DNA of 11,158 nucleotides, taken from contig JALNXT010000021.1 of NCBI GenBank assembly GCA_023230245.1, positions 1 through 11,158 on the forward strand. The letters are read 5' to 3'. Made by a program: the position numbers and the translations under genes. This document shows positions 1-6,928 of the stretch, in pieces. Source of the stretch: Candidatus Cloacimonadota bacterium (GTDB lineage: Bacteria > Cloacimonadota > Cloacimonadia > Cloacimonadales > Cloacimonadaceae). The first letter of the stretch is position 1, and every line of letters begins with the position of its first letter. Under the pieces are notes generated by a model. It searched no databases and was not told the origin of the DNA. It worked only from the letters and a program-made list of their open reading frames with translations.

Positions 1-492
1 AAACGCCAAAGGCAAGAAACCTGGAAGATAGAGCTGGATTTTTGGGGGACATTTAGGATACACTCCAGCCGCAACAGCAATCTGGAGTTCAGTGTGTATC
101 GTGGTATCTACAATGCGCTTTCCCTAAAGGGTAATCGCAATAGTGCCTTAGCTGCCTTTGCCTTGCTTATTTCCCGCCTGCCCTATAGCGAAAAACAGGA
201 ACTTGTCACCTGCGATGAACCTGCTCTGTCAGTTATTCTCAACCCCGCTTTCAGGCATCTAATCCTGCTTTTCACACCCCTGTTTCAATTGCTGTATGCC
301 AGCACCAAATCCCGCATTATATCCACCCGCGAGCAGGTTATTATCCAAAGTGAAGTATCATACCATATTCTGGGTATAAAATTCCATAGCTTCAGCGGCA
401 CCGTTAACATAGATAAATACAAAGGCATCAGCGAGATATCCCTACTAAAGGGAAAACGCCTGCTGCTGGAAGCCAAGGGCGAAATTAAATAA
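1..492 (+). CDS. C-terminal part of an unrecognised protein (5'-truncated by window edge)
   Basis: The frame is open from base 1 to a TAA at 490-492, giving 163 residues, so the start lies outside the window. The first in-frame GTG (94) has no ribosome-binding site and is not a credible start. I do not recognise the family. One hydrophobic stretch (bases about 253-300, residues FRHLILLFTPLFQLLY) could be a membrane segment or a buried helix. The last 50 residues alternate hydrophobic and polar residues, as in beta strands, and end in a short charged tail (KGEIK). It is on the same strand as the TPR/barrel/lipoprotein genes, but a 206-bp repeat-filled spacer separates them, so membership of that operon is uncertain. 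Coding is supported by an uninterrupted frame and a codon choice like that of the downstream genes. Confidence 0.7.
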   Translation, partial: KRQRQETWKIELDFWGTFRIHSSRNSNLEFSVYRGIYNALSLKGNRNSALAAFALLISRLPYSEKQELVTCDEPALSVILNPAFRHLILLFTPLFQLLYASTKSRIISTREQVIIQSEVSYHILGIKFHSFSGTVNIDKYKGISEISLLKGKRLLLEAKGEIK

Positions 493-510
493 ATGAAACT
501 CACCTGCCCC

Positions 511-624
511 TTCCTTGCTTATCCGAAGCTGAGCCGATCGGGATCTGATCGGGATCTCATCGGGATGCAACCCGATCAAAGCCCCTTCAGTACAGCTTCT
601 AACCGGTATCGGACAAGCAAGGAA
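511..624. repeat. Long imperfect inverted repeat element (about 114 bp)
   Basis: The left arm (511-526, TTCCTTGCTTATCCGA) and right arm (609-624) are reverse complements at 15 of 16 positions. A second stem, AAGCTG (526-531) with CAGCTT (593-598), continues inward. An inner hairpin pairs ATCGGG (559-564) with CCCGAT (571-576). The layout looks like a MITE-like or dispersed palindromic repeat, but no target-site duplication was found and copy number cannot be judged from one window. An open frame of 44 codons (ATG 493 to TAG 627) spans the whole element and begins directly after the previous gene's stop; it is probably fortuitous. Confidence 0.6.
536..568. repeat. Tandem 11-bp repeat, three copies
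   Basis: Two perfect copies of GATCGGGATCT (536-546 and 547-557) are followed by a degenerate third copy, CATCGGGATGC (558-568). The array lies inside the larger inverted repeat, and its last unit forms one arm of the inner hairpin with CCCGAT at 571-576. Confidence 0.8.
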
Positions 625-633
625 TAGCAGGGC

Positions 634-660
634 TGGATTCCTGCCTGTGCAGGAACGACA
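634..660. repeat. REP-like palindromic repeat
   Basis: A perfect 7-bp stem, TTCCTGC (638-644) and GCAGGAA (649-655), encloses a 4-nt loop (CTGT). The flanks TGGA and CGACA match the general form of a dispersed bacterial palindrome (roughly TGGATTCC...GGAATGACG) known from many genomes. No T-run follows, so an intrinsic terminator is unlikely. It lies about 40 bp before the TPR gene start, where a transcript would fold. Confidence 0.55.
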
Positions 661-698
661 GAATAAATACTAAATGCTTTAAGACAGAGGAGATAGAG

Positions 699-1301
699 AT
701 GAAAACTACGATTATTGTAATGATCCTATGCCTGCTATCCGGTGTGATGCTGGGGGTGGGCAAATCCACGATTACAGATTCCTACAACGCCGAAACCGCC
801 AAAAATTATACCCGCGCTTTGCAGATTATGGAAGAGATTGCGGCGACTGATACCAATGATGATTTTTACCAACTGCGCATCGGCTGGCTGCAATACCTTT
901 TAGGCAAGTATAACGAAGCCATAAAAAGCTACACCAAATCCAATACCATCGCCCATAGTCTGGATGCCCAAACCGGTATCGTGAACTGTCAGCTTGCCCT
1001 GGGTAAATGGGATGATGCGCGCGAATTGGCTGACCAGATCCTAAAAAGCTACCCTCAAAATTCCGTGATTTTAGGCAAAGCAGCCTATGCAGCCTATATG
1101 AAGCAAGATTATGCTGGCGCTGCAAGTTACTACCTTTCCATCATCAGAATCACGCCGTGGGACATGGAAATCCGTGGATATCTGGTAAATAACCTCTACC
1201 TTTCCAAAGATACCGAGAATGCCCGCAAGCACTATGTGCTATTGAAGAAGTATTACCCCGAATCCCTGATAGTGAAAGAATACGCCAAGATATTTGGCTA
1301 A
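699..1301 (+). CDS. Exported TPR-repeat protein
   Basis: A 200-residue protein begins with a Sec signal peptide: Lys2 followed by a hydrophobic core at about residues 4-20, with likely cleavage near Gly19-Lys22. There is no lipobox. The rest (about 30-200) is helical and reads as four to five tetratricopeptide repeats, with recurring pairs such as YLLGKYNEAIKSY, LALGKWDDARELA, YMKQDYAGAASYY and LYLSKDTENARKHY. TPR arrays are protein-binding scaffolds, so a periplasmic adaptor role is likely; the partner is inferred to be the barrel protein encoded 3 nt downstream, which also carries TPRs. The start is set by a strong GGAG-type ribosome-binding site (about 687-694). It is the first gene of a three-gene unit. 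The exact function is not known. Confidence 0.85.
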   Translation: MKTTIIVMILCLLSGVMLGVGKSTITDSYNAETAKNYTRALQIMEEIAATDTNDDFYQLRIGWLQYLLGKYNEAIKSYTKSNTIAHSLDAQTGIVNCQLALGKWDDARELADQILKSYPQNSVILGKAAYAAYMKQDYAGAASYYLSIIRITPWDMEIRGYLVNNLYLSKDTENARKHYVLLKKYYPESLIVKEYAKIFG

Positions 1302-1304
1302 TAT

Positions 1305-2546
1305 ATGCGTTTATTGCTCTTAGTGGTAGTGTTGTTGCCCATAACCTTGTTAGCGCAAGGTGTGCCTCCGCTTCCCGGCTTTGATGTGGGAGCAGGCGGA
1401 GCAGCACCCATGCAGCAGGATATATTACTCCTCGCTTACGATAACATGATGGCGGGCAACTATTTGACGGCAGAAGAGCAATATCAGAATTTGACCTTAG
1501 CAGAGCCAAACAACCTATCCGCATGGGAAGGCTTGTTATGGGCTTACAACGCTCAAGGGAAGCTCTCTGCCAGCCTTGCGCTTTCTTCCAAGCTGCTAAA
1601 ACAATACCCCGGTACTCCCCAGTTTTACAATTACCGCGCTTACCCTCTGCTAAAGCGTAAACGTTTGCCTGAAGCGCGTTATTACTACGCTAAAGCATAT
1701 CCGTTACAGCCCGGAAACCCCATTGCAAACTCTATCTCTCAGGAAGGATTGATGATCAGCTATCGGGCTTTGGGAGATTACCCACGCTACGAGAGGCATT
1801 TACATGCTCGGTCTGCACTGACGGGAATCCCTGGTGCCAAGGGGAAAGTAGGATTTCGCACTTCTGTGGCTTATGCAGCACCAGATAAGGCTAAAAGTGC
1901 CATCAGTCTGAGGCAGGGTATCGGCTATAAAACCTGGCAAGTAAACCTTGGTTACGAGGATTTTCGCATCGCTAACAAACACTTCCGCTATATTGCTTCA
2001 GGCAATATTGGAAAGCAGTTTATGCCACTGGAGCTAAATATCGGAGCAAGCATTTTGGATGGCAAAGACGCGCGCATTTACCCCGCCCAGGCATATCGTA
2101 GCACCCTTAGTAGCACCATCTATGCGGGTAAGCTTATCCTAAAGCCCGCGCTGATGGCTTCCTACAGCCACTATCCGCGTTTTGACGTGCAACAGGCTAG
2201 CTTTATGCCCAGTATCTTGTGGCGGGATTTTAGCCTCAGTTATGCCTTGCACTATGCTTTTATGGATAACGAAGCGGCGGATACCGATAGCACCCGCAGC
2301 GCGCAGCAAATATCGCTTAGTAAGGCATTGCCTTGGGATATAACGCTGGGACTGCATTATGGCAGCGGTGATAATCGCTGGATGGTGGATGCAAACGGGA
2401 CAATAATGGATACCTTCAACGAAGCTAGCGATTTCTTTGGCGTGTCGGTGTTAGTTCCCTTCCTAAAACGCTGGTCGGCTTATGTCTATGCCAGCAGCCA
2501 GGATTCACATGCAGCTTGGTACACTTCGCTGACTCTGAGATACTGA
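1305..2546 (+). CDS. TPR-domain outer-membrane beta-barrel protein (Slam/YaiO-like architecture)
   Basis: This 413-residue protein has a signal peptide (about 1-17, cleavage likely after Ala17 in LLAQ), a short Gly/Pro/Ala-rich linker (19-35), a TPR-like helical region (about 38-170, e.g. MMAGNYLTAEEQY, NAQGKLSASLALS, KRKRLPEARYYY) and a C-terminal domain (about 181-413) of amphipathic strands. I count about fourteen strands by eye. The last strand ends in an aromatic residue (SLTLRY, Tyr413), as outer-membrane barrels do for recognition by BamA. N-terminal periplasmic TPRs joined to a C-terminal barrel are known from Slam surface-lipoprotein translocons, YaiO, and the exporters PgaA, BcsC and PelB. 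The start codon follows the previous stop after 3 nt with no clear ribosome-binding site, and the stop overlaps the lipoprotein start by 1 nt, so translational coupling is likely. The substrate is unknown; the adjacent lipoprotein is the obvious candidate. Confidence 0.8.
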   Translation: MRLLLLVVVLLPITLLAQGVPPLPGFDVGAGGAAPMQQDILLLAYDNMMAGNYLTAEEQYQNLTLAEPNNLSAWEGLLWAYNAQGKLSASLALSSKLLKQYPGTPQFYNYRAYPLLKRKRLPEARYYYAKAYPLQPGNPIANSISQEGLMISYRALGDYPRYERHLHARSALTGIPGAKGKVGFRTSVAYAAPDKAKSAISLRQGIGYKTWQVNLGYEDFRIANKHFRYIASGNIGKQFMPLELNIGASILDGKDARIYPAQAYRSTLSSTIYAGKLILKPALMASYSHYPRFDVQQASFMPSILWRDFSLSYALHYAFMDNEAADTDSTRSAQQISLSKALPWDITLGLHYGSGDNRWMVDANGTIMDTFNEASDFFGVSVLVPFLKRWSAYVYASSQDSHAAWYTSLTLRY

Positions 2547-5290
2547 TGAAAGCTGATTTACTACTAAAACTGAGCGTCTGCCTGCTTTTATGCTTATTGA
2601 TATTAAGCGGCTGTAATAGGCGCGAAAACCCGCTTTTGCCTCCAAACCTCTCCGCTGCCGACTATCTAAGCGGCAACAAGATAGAAAGTTATGCCAATTA
2701 TCTGGTGAAGTCTGCCAATGACAATAGCTATCTGCTAATCGATAAAACAGCTATTGCAGATTCGCTATTGGACTATGGAGATGTGATTAAATTTCGCAAA
2801 GTGCAAAGCTTTGCCACCCGCGATAGCCTTGCCTTGCAAGATGGGGCAACGAGCCTTGGCGAAACTTATGAAATGGCAGTTATGAGGGCAGGGCAAAGAG
2901 TGGATTTGGTTTCCAGGATTCCCTTGGGACAAGTTTATACGGAACTGAAGCCAAGCGATTCACCTTACTTTGTAAACTATGCTAACTTCCTGCAAGCCTG
3001 CCCCATCCAACCGATATTCTATGGCAGTAGCAGGGCTTACTTCCCCCTCTTCGGCACTGGCGAATTTAGCATTTATGACATTCCTGCAACCGATGATCCA
3101 CAGCTTAGCAAAACTACTTCAGGCGTGCTTCATGCCTTATTGCAGGATGGCTCCGCTAATCAGCTCAGCCTAAACTTCCCCGCTGCCTATTGCCAAGCTG
3201 CCGGGCAGATAAACCTTAGTATGGGTAGCCCCTTAAACCAAGCTGAACTTGGCACGCTGCAAGGCTTGTATCCCAATGCAGCCATTTCCACGCCCGTGAT
3301 TAGTTTACAGACAGCCACACCTACCGGCTCAGAGACGGCGCAGCTTCGGCTGAAGAATTCCAGCAAAGGCTTTTTTGGTCAGCAATGGCTTAGGCTCGCC
3401 TCGCCTATGGCATATTCCTGGCCGGCAACTAACCTCAGTTCGCAGGCGACAAACTGGAAGATGGACAACACGGGCTTATATAGCTTCGTGCAGGGCAGCG
3501 GCAAATACTTCTTGCTAAACCCGCTGGAGAGCCAAACCGAGCTTAATATCCCGCTGGATGGCAGCTATAATCAGGTTTTCTTGCAGGAATTGTGGTTCGA
3601 CCTGCAAAATATCAACCTGCCCAATACCGTGATGAACCTTAAGCTAAACCCCGATGTCAGCACCAGCCTTAACGATTACTTTTCCGGTCAGCCCTTTACC
3701 CTAAATGGTGGACATCAGGCTTTTGCAATCAGCTTTGCAGAATCCGGAACAGCCCTTAAAACATTGCCCAATGATGCTTGGCTGGAGTTTGGCTTCCGCA
3801 CTACTCTGCCGCAAACCGCCAATGACAGATTATTTAACCTATACCGCAACAGCAGCGAAGACGTGATCACCTTTAAAAGCCCCTCTGATAGCTATGATGC
3901 AACGCATTATAGCAGAGTGGGGGATTACGTATATCTGGGGATAAACGGCTCTGCCACCTACCTGTATGGCAGTATTAGCGAACCCCAAACACAACTGAAC
4001 TTTCCTTACCTTAAAAGCAAACAATACATCCAAAGCTCGCATGGCGTGGTAAGCTGGAATGATAGCGGTAAAAGAGGCTACAGTCATTTGAGGCTAAACC
4101 TTAGCCCTGCTCTGCCTTCACATCCCTGGCTGAGTGGTGAACCTTTATCGCTAAGCTCTGCGCAAGCAGTTGCTAACTTTGCTTTTTATCAAGGTAGTAG
4201 TGAGCAAAGCACTTTGCCAACCGGTTTTAACCTTAGCGTACCCTATAGCGGAACTTCGGTTAAACTATTGCTATTTAACAACCTGCTTTACCCCAGGGTT
4301 AAGCTCTACCATGCCGCTACAGCTTATGAAAGTGATACTTACCTTATCGTTGGCGGTTTGCTTAGCATTTATCCTGAATACCCCGGAACCTTGATCGCTG
4401 CTAACATCAGCTATCCCAATCCCATGAATCTTCGCGTGTTTTCCACGATGACTTTCGTGCTGGATGAGCTGCGCTTTTACACTTATGGAAACGCTCCAGC
4501 AGGACAGAGTGCTGTGTTTAGCATCAACAAAATGGCAAGCCTTGCCGATCCATATGATGTTCTTAGCACTCAGTACACGCTTACGGCTTCCTCTCCTGCC
4601 TACGAAATCAACACCGCCGATGAAGCAGGTTATAACATATACCAACCGACGCTGTTCTTCAAGCGGAGCCGTAGCCGTAATCTGCTATTTTATGAACGTG
4701 TTAGCAACCCCTACCGCCTATATGCATATCATGAAAGTAGCAGCTTTGATCCCTGGCATTTTATGGTGGATAATGGCTATAATGGCATCTCGCTTGCCTA
4801 TAACGGCAGCTATGCTTCATATACGGAAATTAGCACCCATAGTAGCGTTATATATACGGTTAATAGCCTTAGCCAGGATGTCCACCTCTCGCTCTATCAG
4901 GCACAGTTTGTGCTCCCGAGTTTCTTTTTTGGGGGGGCAGTGCCCCAGGCAACGAAAATCAAGCTGGAGCAACTAAGCTCTATTCCCGGAATCACGAACT
5001 TACTTGCTGCCTATCAATTGCAGTTTACCCTGGCGAATAGCTCGACCTTATACCCGGATTTCTATAATGTGATTGGTGCCACTCAAGAGCCTTACATCTA
5101 TCTGCCGATTAGTGATATTGCGGCAATCCCCACTGCCCGGCTCTTCTATCGCGACTTTAGCGGTCAGATTAGCGAACTAACGAGAGTGGAAAGCTTTGGC
5201 GATAACTACGCCGACGAATATACGGTAGTGGGAAATTGCTTTATCTGCACGGTAAGTAATCCGGGGATCTTTTACATCAGCGCAGATTAA
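2546..5290 (+). CDS. Large lipoprotein of unknown function (914 aa)
   Basis: The ATG at 2546 shares its A with the TGA of the upstream barrel gene. The product starts with a lipoprotein signal: Lys2 and Lys8, a hydrophobic core, and the lipobox LSGC with the acylated cysteine at residue 23, followed by Asn24-Arg25-Arg26. The mature protein is rich in Ser, Asn, Leu, Tyr and Gly and appears almost entirely beta-stranded, as in large surface or periplasmic lipoproteins. Weak internal repetition is visible: segments near residues 363-410 and 515-560 share a pattern of a LNLSP-like strand, SG-Q/E-P, an FA strand, a Ser-rich turn, a LP motif and a further strand. A related piece appears near 820-860. 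I recognise no catalytic motif and no named family. A TTG 30 nt upstream extends the frame but would spoil the signal peptide. A T6G7 run at 4925-4937 is a possible slippage site. Confidence 0.85.
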   Translation: MKADLLLKLSVCLLLCLLILSGCNRRENPLLPPNLSAADYLSGNKIESYANYLVKSANDNSYLLIDKTAIADSLLDYGDVIKFRKVQSFATRDSLALQDGATSLGETYEMAVMRAGQRVDLVSRIPLGQVYTELKPSDSPYFVNYANFLQACPIQPIFYGSSRAYFPLFGTGEFSIYDIPATDDPQLSKTTSGVLHALLQDGSANQLSLNFPAAYCQAAGQINLSMGSPLNQAELGTLQGLYPNAAISTPVISLQTATPTGSETAQLRLKNSSKGFFGQQWLRLASPMAYSWPATNLSSQATNWKMDNTGLYSFVQGSGKYFLLNPLESQTELNIPLDGSYNQVFLQELWFDLQNINLPNTVMNLKLNPDVSTSLNDYFSGQPFTLNGGHQAFAISFAESGTALKTLPNDAWLEFGFRTTLPQTANDRLFNLYRNSSEDVITFKSPSDSYDATHYSRVGDYVYLGINGSATYLYGSISEPQTQLNFPYLKSKQYIQSSHGVVSWNDSGKRGYSHLRLNLSPALPSHPWLSGEPLSLSSAQAVANFAFYQGSSEQSTLPTGFNLSVPYSGTSVKLLLFNNLLYPRVKLYHAATAYESDTYLIVGGLLSIYPEYPGTLIAANISYPNPMNLRVFSTMTFVLDELRFYTYGNAPAGQSAVFSINKMASLADPYDVLSTQYTLTASSPAYEINTADEAGYNIYQPTLFFKRSRSRNLLFYERVSNPYRLYAYHESSSFDPWHFMVDNGYNGISLAYNGSYASYTEISTHSSVIYTVNSLSQDVHLSLYQAQFVLPSFFFGGAVPQATKIKLEQLSSIPGITNLLAAYQLQFTLANSSTLYPDFYNVIGATQEPYIYLPISDIAAIPTARLFYRDFSGQISELTRVESFGDNYADEYTVVGNCFICTVSNPGIFYISAD
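4925..4937 (+). repeat. Homopolymer T6-G7 run inside the lipoprotein gene
   Basis: Six T are followed directly by seven G within the frame, encoding Phe-Phe-Gly-Gly around residue 796 of 914. Loss of one G would end translation at the stop at about 4976; gain of one G would end it at about 5039. Either change would remove the last 100-plus residues. Confidence 0.7.
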
Positions 5291-5293
5291 CAA

Positions 5294-5358
5294 TGTAGAG
5301 CAGCATTCTGATGCTGCTAAACGACAACCTTTAAGCAGGATTGGAATCTTGCTCTACA
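5294..5358. repeat. Pair of inverted 24-nt hairpin units between convergent operons
   Basis: The outer arms TGTAGAGCA (5294-5302) and TGCTCTACA (5350-5358) are perfect 9-bp inverted repeats. Each arm belongs to its own hairpin: AGCAGCAT/ATGCTGCT (5299-5318, loop TCTG) and AGCAGGAT/ATCTTGCT (5334-5353, loop TGGA, one G-U pair). Read in opposite directions, the two 24-nt units (5295-5318 on +, 5357-5334 on -) agree at 19 of 24 positions. The unit could end both converging transcripts, but neither hairpin is followed by a T-run, so this is not a classical intrinsic terminator. Confidence 0.7.
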
Positions 5359-5360
5359 CC

Positions 5361-6068
5361 TTAACTATCTTTATCAAGCCATTTTTGAGCGCGGGCTCGC
5401 ACTTTTTTTATGTCTGCCGGCTTAAGTTGCTCGGCTATGCTTTCGATGCTCGCATAACCTTCATCCCAGCTATCAGGGAAGTTTACCAGCATCCAAAAAT
5501 ATGCTTCCTTAACGTCCTTTTTTACACCCTTACCTTCAAGGTAGCAGGTACTTAAAGCAAACATGGCATCAGTAATGCCCTGTTCGGCAGAGGCGCGGTA
5601 ATAGCTGATGGCAGTTTTGTAATCTTGCGTAATGATCGCCCCATGTTCATAGCATTGCCCAAGGCTAAATTGTGCATGGGCTTCGCCTTGCGCGGCAGCT
5701 TTATTCCACCATTCCAAGGCTTTGGCGTAGCCTTCCTTGGTTCCAAAATCTGCATAGAAATCACCCAACCAGTTTTGTGCTTCGGGATAGCCCTTGTCTG
5801 CGGCATCCCGCACCAAATTGTCACCCTCAGATAAATTTACATCTGTCCCCTGACCATACAAATAAGCAATGCCCACCATAAATGTTGCAGCTAAATCGCC
5901 CTTTTCTGCTTTAATTTTCCAAGCATCAAACTGCTCTTTCTCTTGCTGGGCTATCTGATCCTCTGTCGCTTTGATAGCTAAGAGTTGTTCTGCCGAATAG
6001 GCAGTTTCAGCAAAGGCAAAGCCAGTTAAGATCAAGGTAATTAAGATAATTATGTATATCTTCATCAT
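5361..6068 (-). CDS. Exported Sel1-repeat (SLR) protein
   Basis: The product is 235 residues. A signal peptide occupies residues 1-20 (MMKIY, hydrophobic core, then GFAFA, cleavage probably before Glu21). A short helical segment (25-55) leads into about four Sel1-like repeats: roughly 58-93 (VGIAYLYGQGTDV ... AADKG), 94-132 (LGDFYADFG ... AAAQG), 133-168 (LGQCYEHGA ... SAEQG) and 169-205 (LSTCYLEGKGVKKDVKEAYFW). A charged tail ends in WLDKDS. Sel1 repeats are alpha/alpha solenoids that bind proteins, so a periplasmic scaffold role is likely; the partner is not shown. The frame continues upstream, but GAGGAG at 6075-6080 fits the ATG at 6068 (6-nt spacing) and puts the signal peptide at the N-terminus. 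It follows the cca-like gene by 122 nt and may be transcribed separately. Confidence 0.85.
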   Translation of the reverse strand: MMKIYIIILITLILTGFAFAETAYSAEQLLAIKATEDQIAQQEKEQFDAWKIKAEKGDLAATFMVGIAYLYGQGTDVNLSEGDNLVRDAADKGYPEAQNWLGDFYADFGTKEGYAKALEWWNKAAAQGEAHAQFSLGQCYEHGAIITQDYKTAISYYRASAEQGITDAMFALSTCYLEGKGVKKDVKEAYFWMLVNFPDSWDEGYASIESIAEQLKPADIKKVRARAQKWLDKDS

Positions 6069-6074
6069 GTGCAT

Positions 6075-6080
6075 CTCCTC
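6075..6080 (-). promoter_or_regulatory. Ribosome-binding site that fixes the Sel1 gene start
   Basis: On the - strand the sequence reads GAGGAG, then TGCAC-type spacing, then ATGATG. The spacing is 6 nt to the first ATG and 9 nt to the second. An in-frame ATG at 6074 lies directly against the site and is too close to be used. Confidence 0.7.
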
Positions 6081-6190
6081 AAAATATAGGTATGCAGGCA
6101 AAGGAAATTTATTTAGAGATATCGTCAAGAAAAAAGGTGTATGGAAGGGGTGGAAATCTGTATATTCCTCTGGAGCTATCGGCTTACTGA

Positions 6191-6928
6191 TTACAGATTC
6201 AGATTAGGCAAACAATCCCAGCCCAATGCCACTAACATCTGTTGAATTGAGCTAATGGGATGATAAACCAGCATTTTAGCAAACTCATCTTTTACACTGG
6301 TTTGGGAAAGGCGCGTGAGATAGTGTGCATCCAGTATCATCGCAGCATGGGTATCCGCCTCAATGCTGAAGTTAAAGCGCAAGGCAAAACGCAAAGCACG
6401 CAGCATCCGCAAGGGATCTTCCCTGAATTTCACCATAGGATCGCCTACAGAGCGGATTACCTTGTTTTTCAGGTCGCTAAGACCCAAACCCGTGAGATCA
6501 AGAATCTCGCCCCTCATAAGCTCCATCAAAAGCGTATTGATGGTAAAATCACGTCGCAAGACATCATCCTGCAAGTTACCGAAACTAGTCTTGGGATACC
6601 TGCTGTTCTTGCGGTATGTCTCTTTACGGGTGGCAACAAACTCTAGTGCAATATCCTGGTAGCGCAGCTTTGCCGTGCCAAAAGCCGGAAAGGCTTGGAA
6701 CTCTTTAGCATTAAGCAGAGGCAACAAAAACTCAGCCAGCTTTATACCGCCATGTTCCAACTCCACTGTTATATCCACATCTTTTTCCGCCGACTTGGGA
6801 ATAGACCTGTCCAGGCGTTCTGTGCTTAGATAATCTCGCACACAGCCACCCGCAAAATAGGTCTTGCCGTCAAATTCTGTACCCTGTATCTGCGAGGCAA
6901 TTAAGGCGCGAATAGCTTGTAGGTTCAT
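6191..6928 (-). CDS. cca: Class II tRNA nucleotidyltransferase / poly(A) polymerase family protein, short form
   Basis: The 245-residue product has the class II nucleotidyltransferase head: GGCVRDYL (27-34) for nucleotide binding, the metal-binding aspartates in KDVDIT (Asp50, Asp52), EFVATRKETY (97-106), the RRDFTIN motif (126-132) and FREDPLRMLRALRF (169-182). A neck-like helical segment follows to about residue 240. The family adds CCA, or A only, to tRNA 3' ends, or makes poly(A) tails. Members usually exceed 380 residues and carry body and tail domains, sometimes an HD domain; here everything after the neck is missing. The start overlaps the hemW stop by 4 nt (ATGA), and a GGAG lies 10 nt upstream. 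All head motifs are intact, so nucleotide transfer is plausible. CCA-adding, A-adding and poly(A) activity cannot be told apart from sequence alone. Confidence 0.85.
   Translation of the reverse strand: MNLQAIRALIASQIQGTEFDGKTYFAGGCVRDYLSTERLDRSIPKSAEKDVDITVELEHGGIKLAEFLLPLLNAKEFQAFPAFGTAKLRYQDIALEFVATRKETYRKNSRYPKTSFGNLQDDVLRRDFTINTLLMELMRGEILDLTGLGLSDLKNKVIRSVGDPMVKFREDPLRMLRALRFALRFNFSIEADTHAAMILDAHYLTRLSQTSVKDEFAKMLVYHPISSIQQMLVALGWDCLPNLNL

Noticed and set aside
94..492. GTG at 94 as the start of a complete gene
   Set aside because: The frame is open to the window edge and no ribosome-binding site precedes the GTG, so the gene is better read as 5'-truncated.
2516..2545. TTG at 2516 as the lipoprotein start
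   Set aside because: It adds ten residues with acidic content before the signal peptide and lies deep in the barrel gene; the ATG at 2546 gives a normal lipoprotein signal and a 1-nt stop/start overlap.
4464..4976. Open + frame within the lipoprotein gene
   Set aside because: It is a shifted-frame shadow of the lipoprotein codons with low-complexity composition; relevant only as the frame reached after a one-base loss in the G7 run.
6069..6128. Longer N-terminus for the Sel1 protein
   Set aside because: It would bury the signal peptide behind 20 extra residues and read through the GAGGAG ribosome-binding site.
6123..6128. TTGACG on the - strand as a promoter for the Sel1 gene
   Set aside because: No -10-like hexamer occurs at 16-18 nt; TAAATA lies only 8 nt away and TATATT is too close to the ribosome-binding site.
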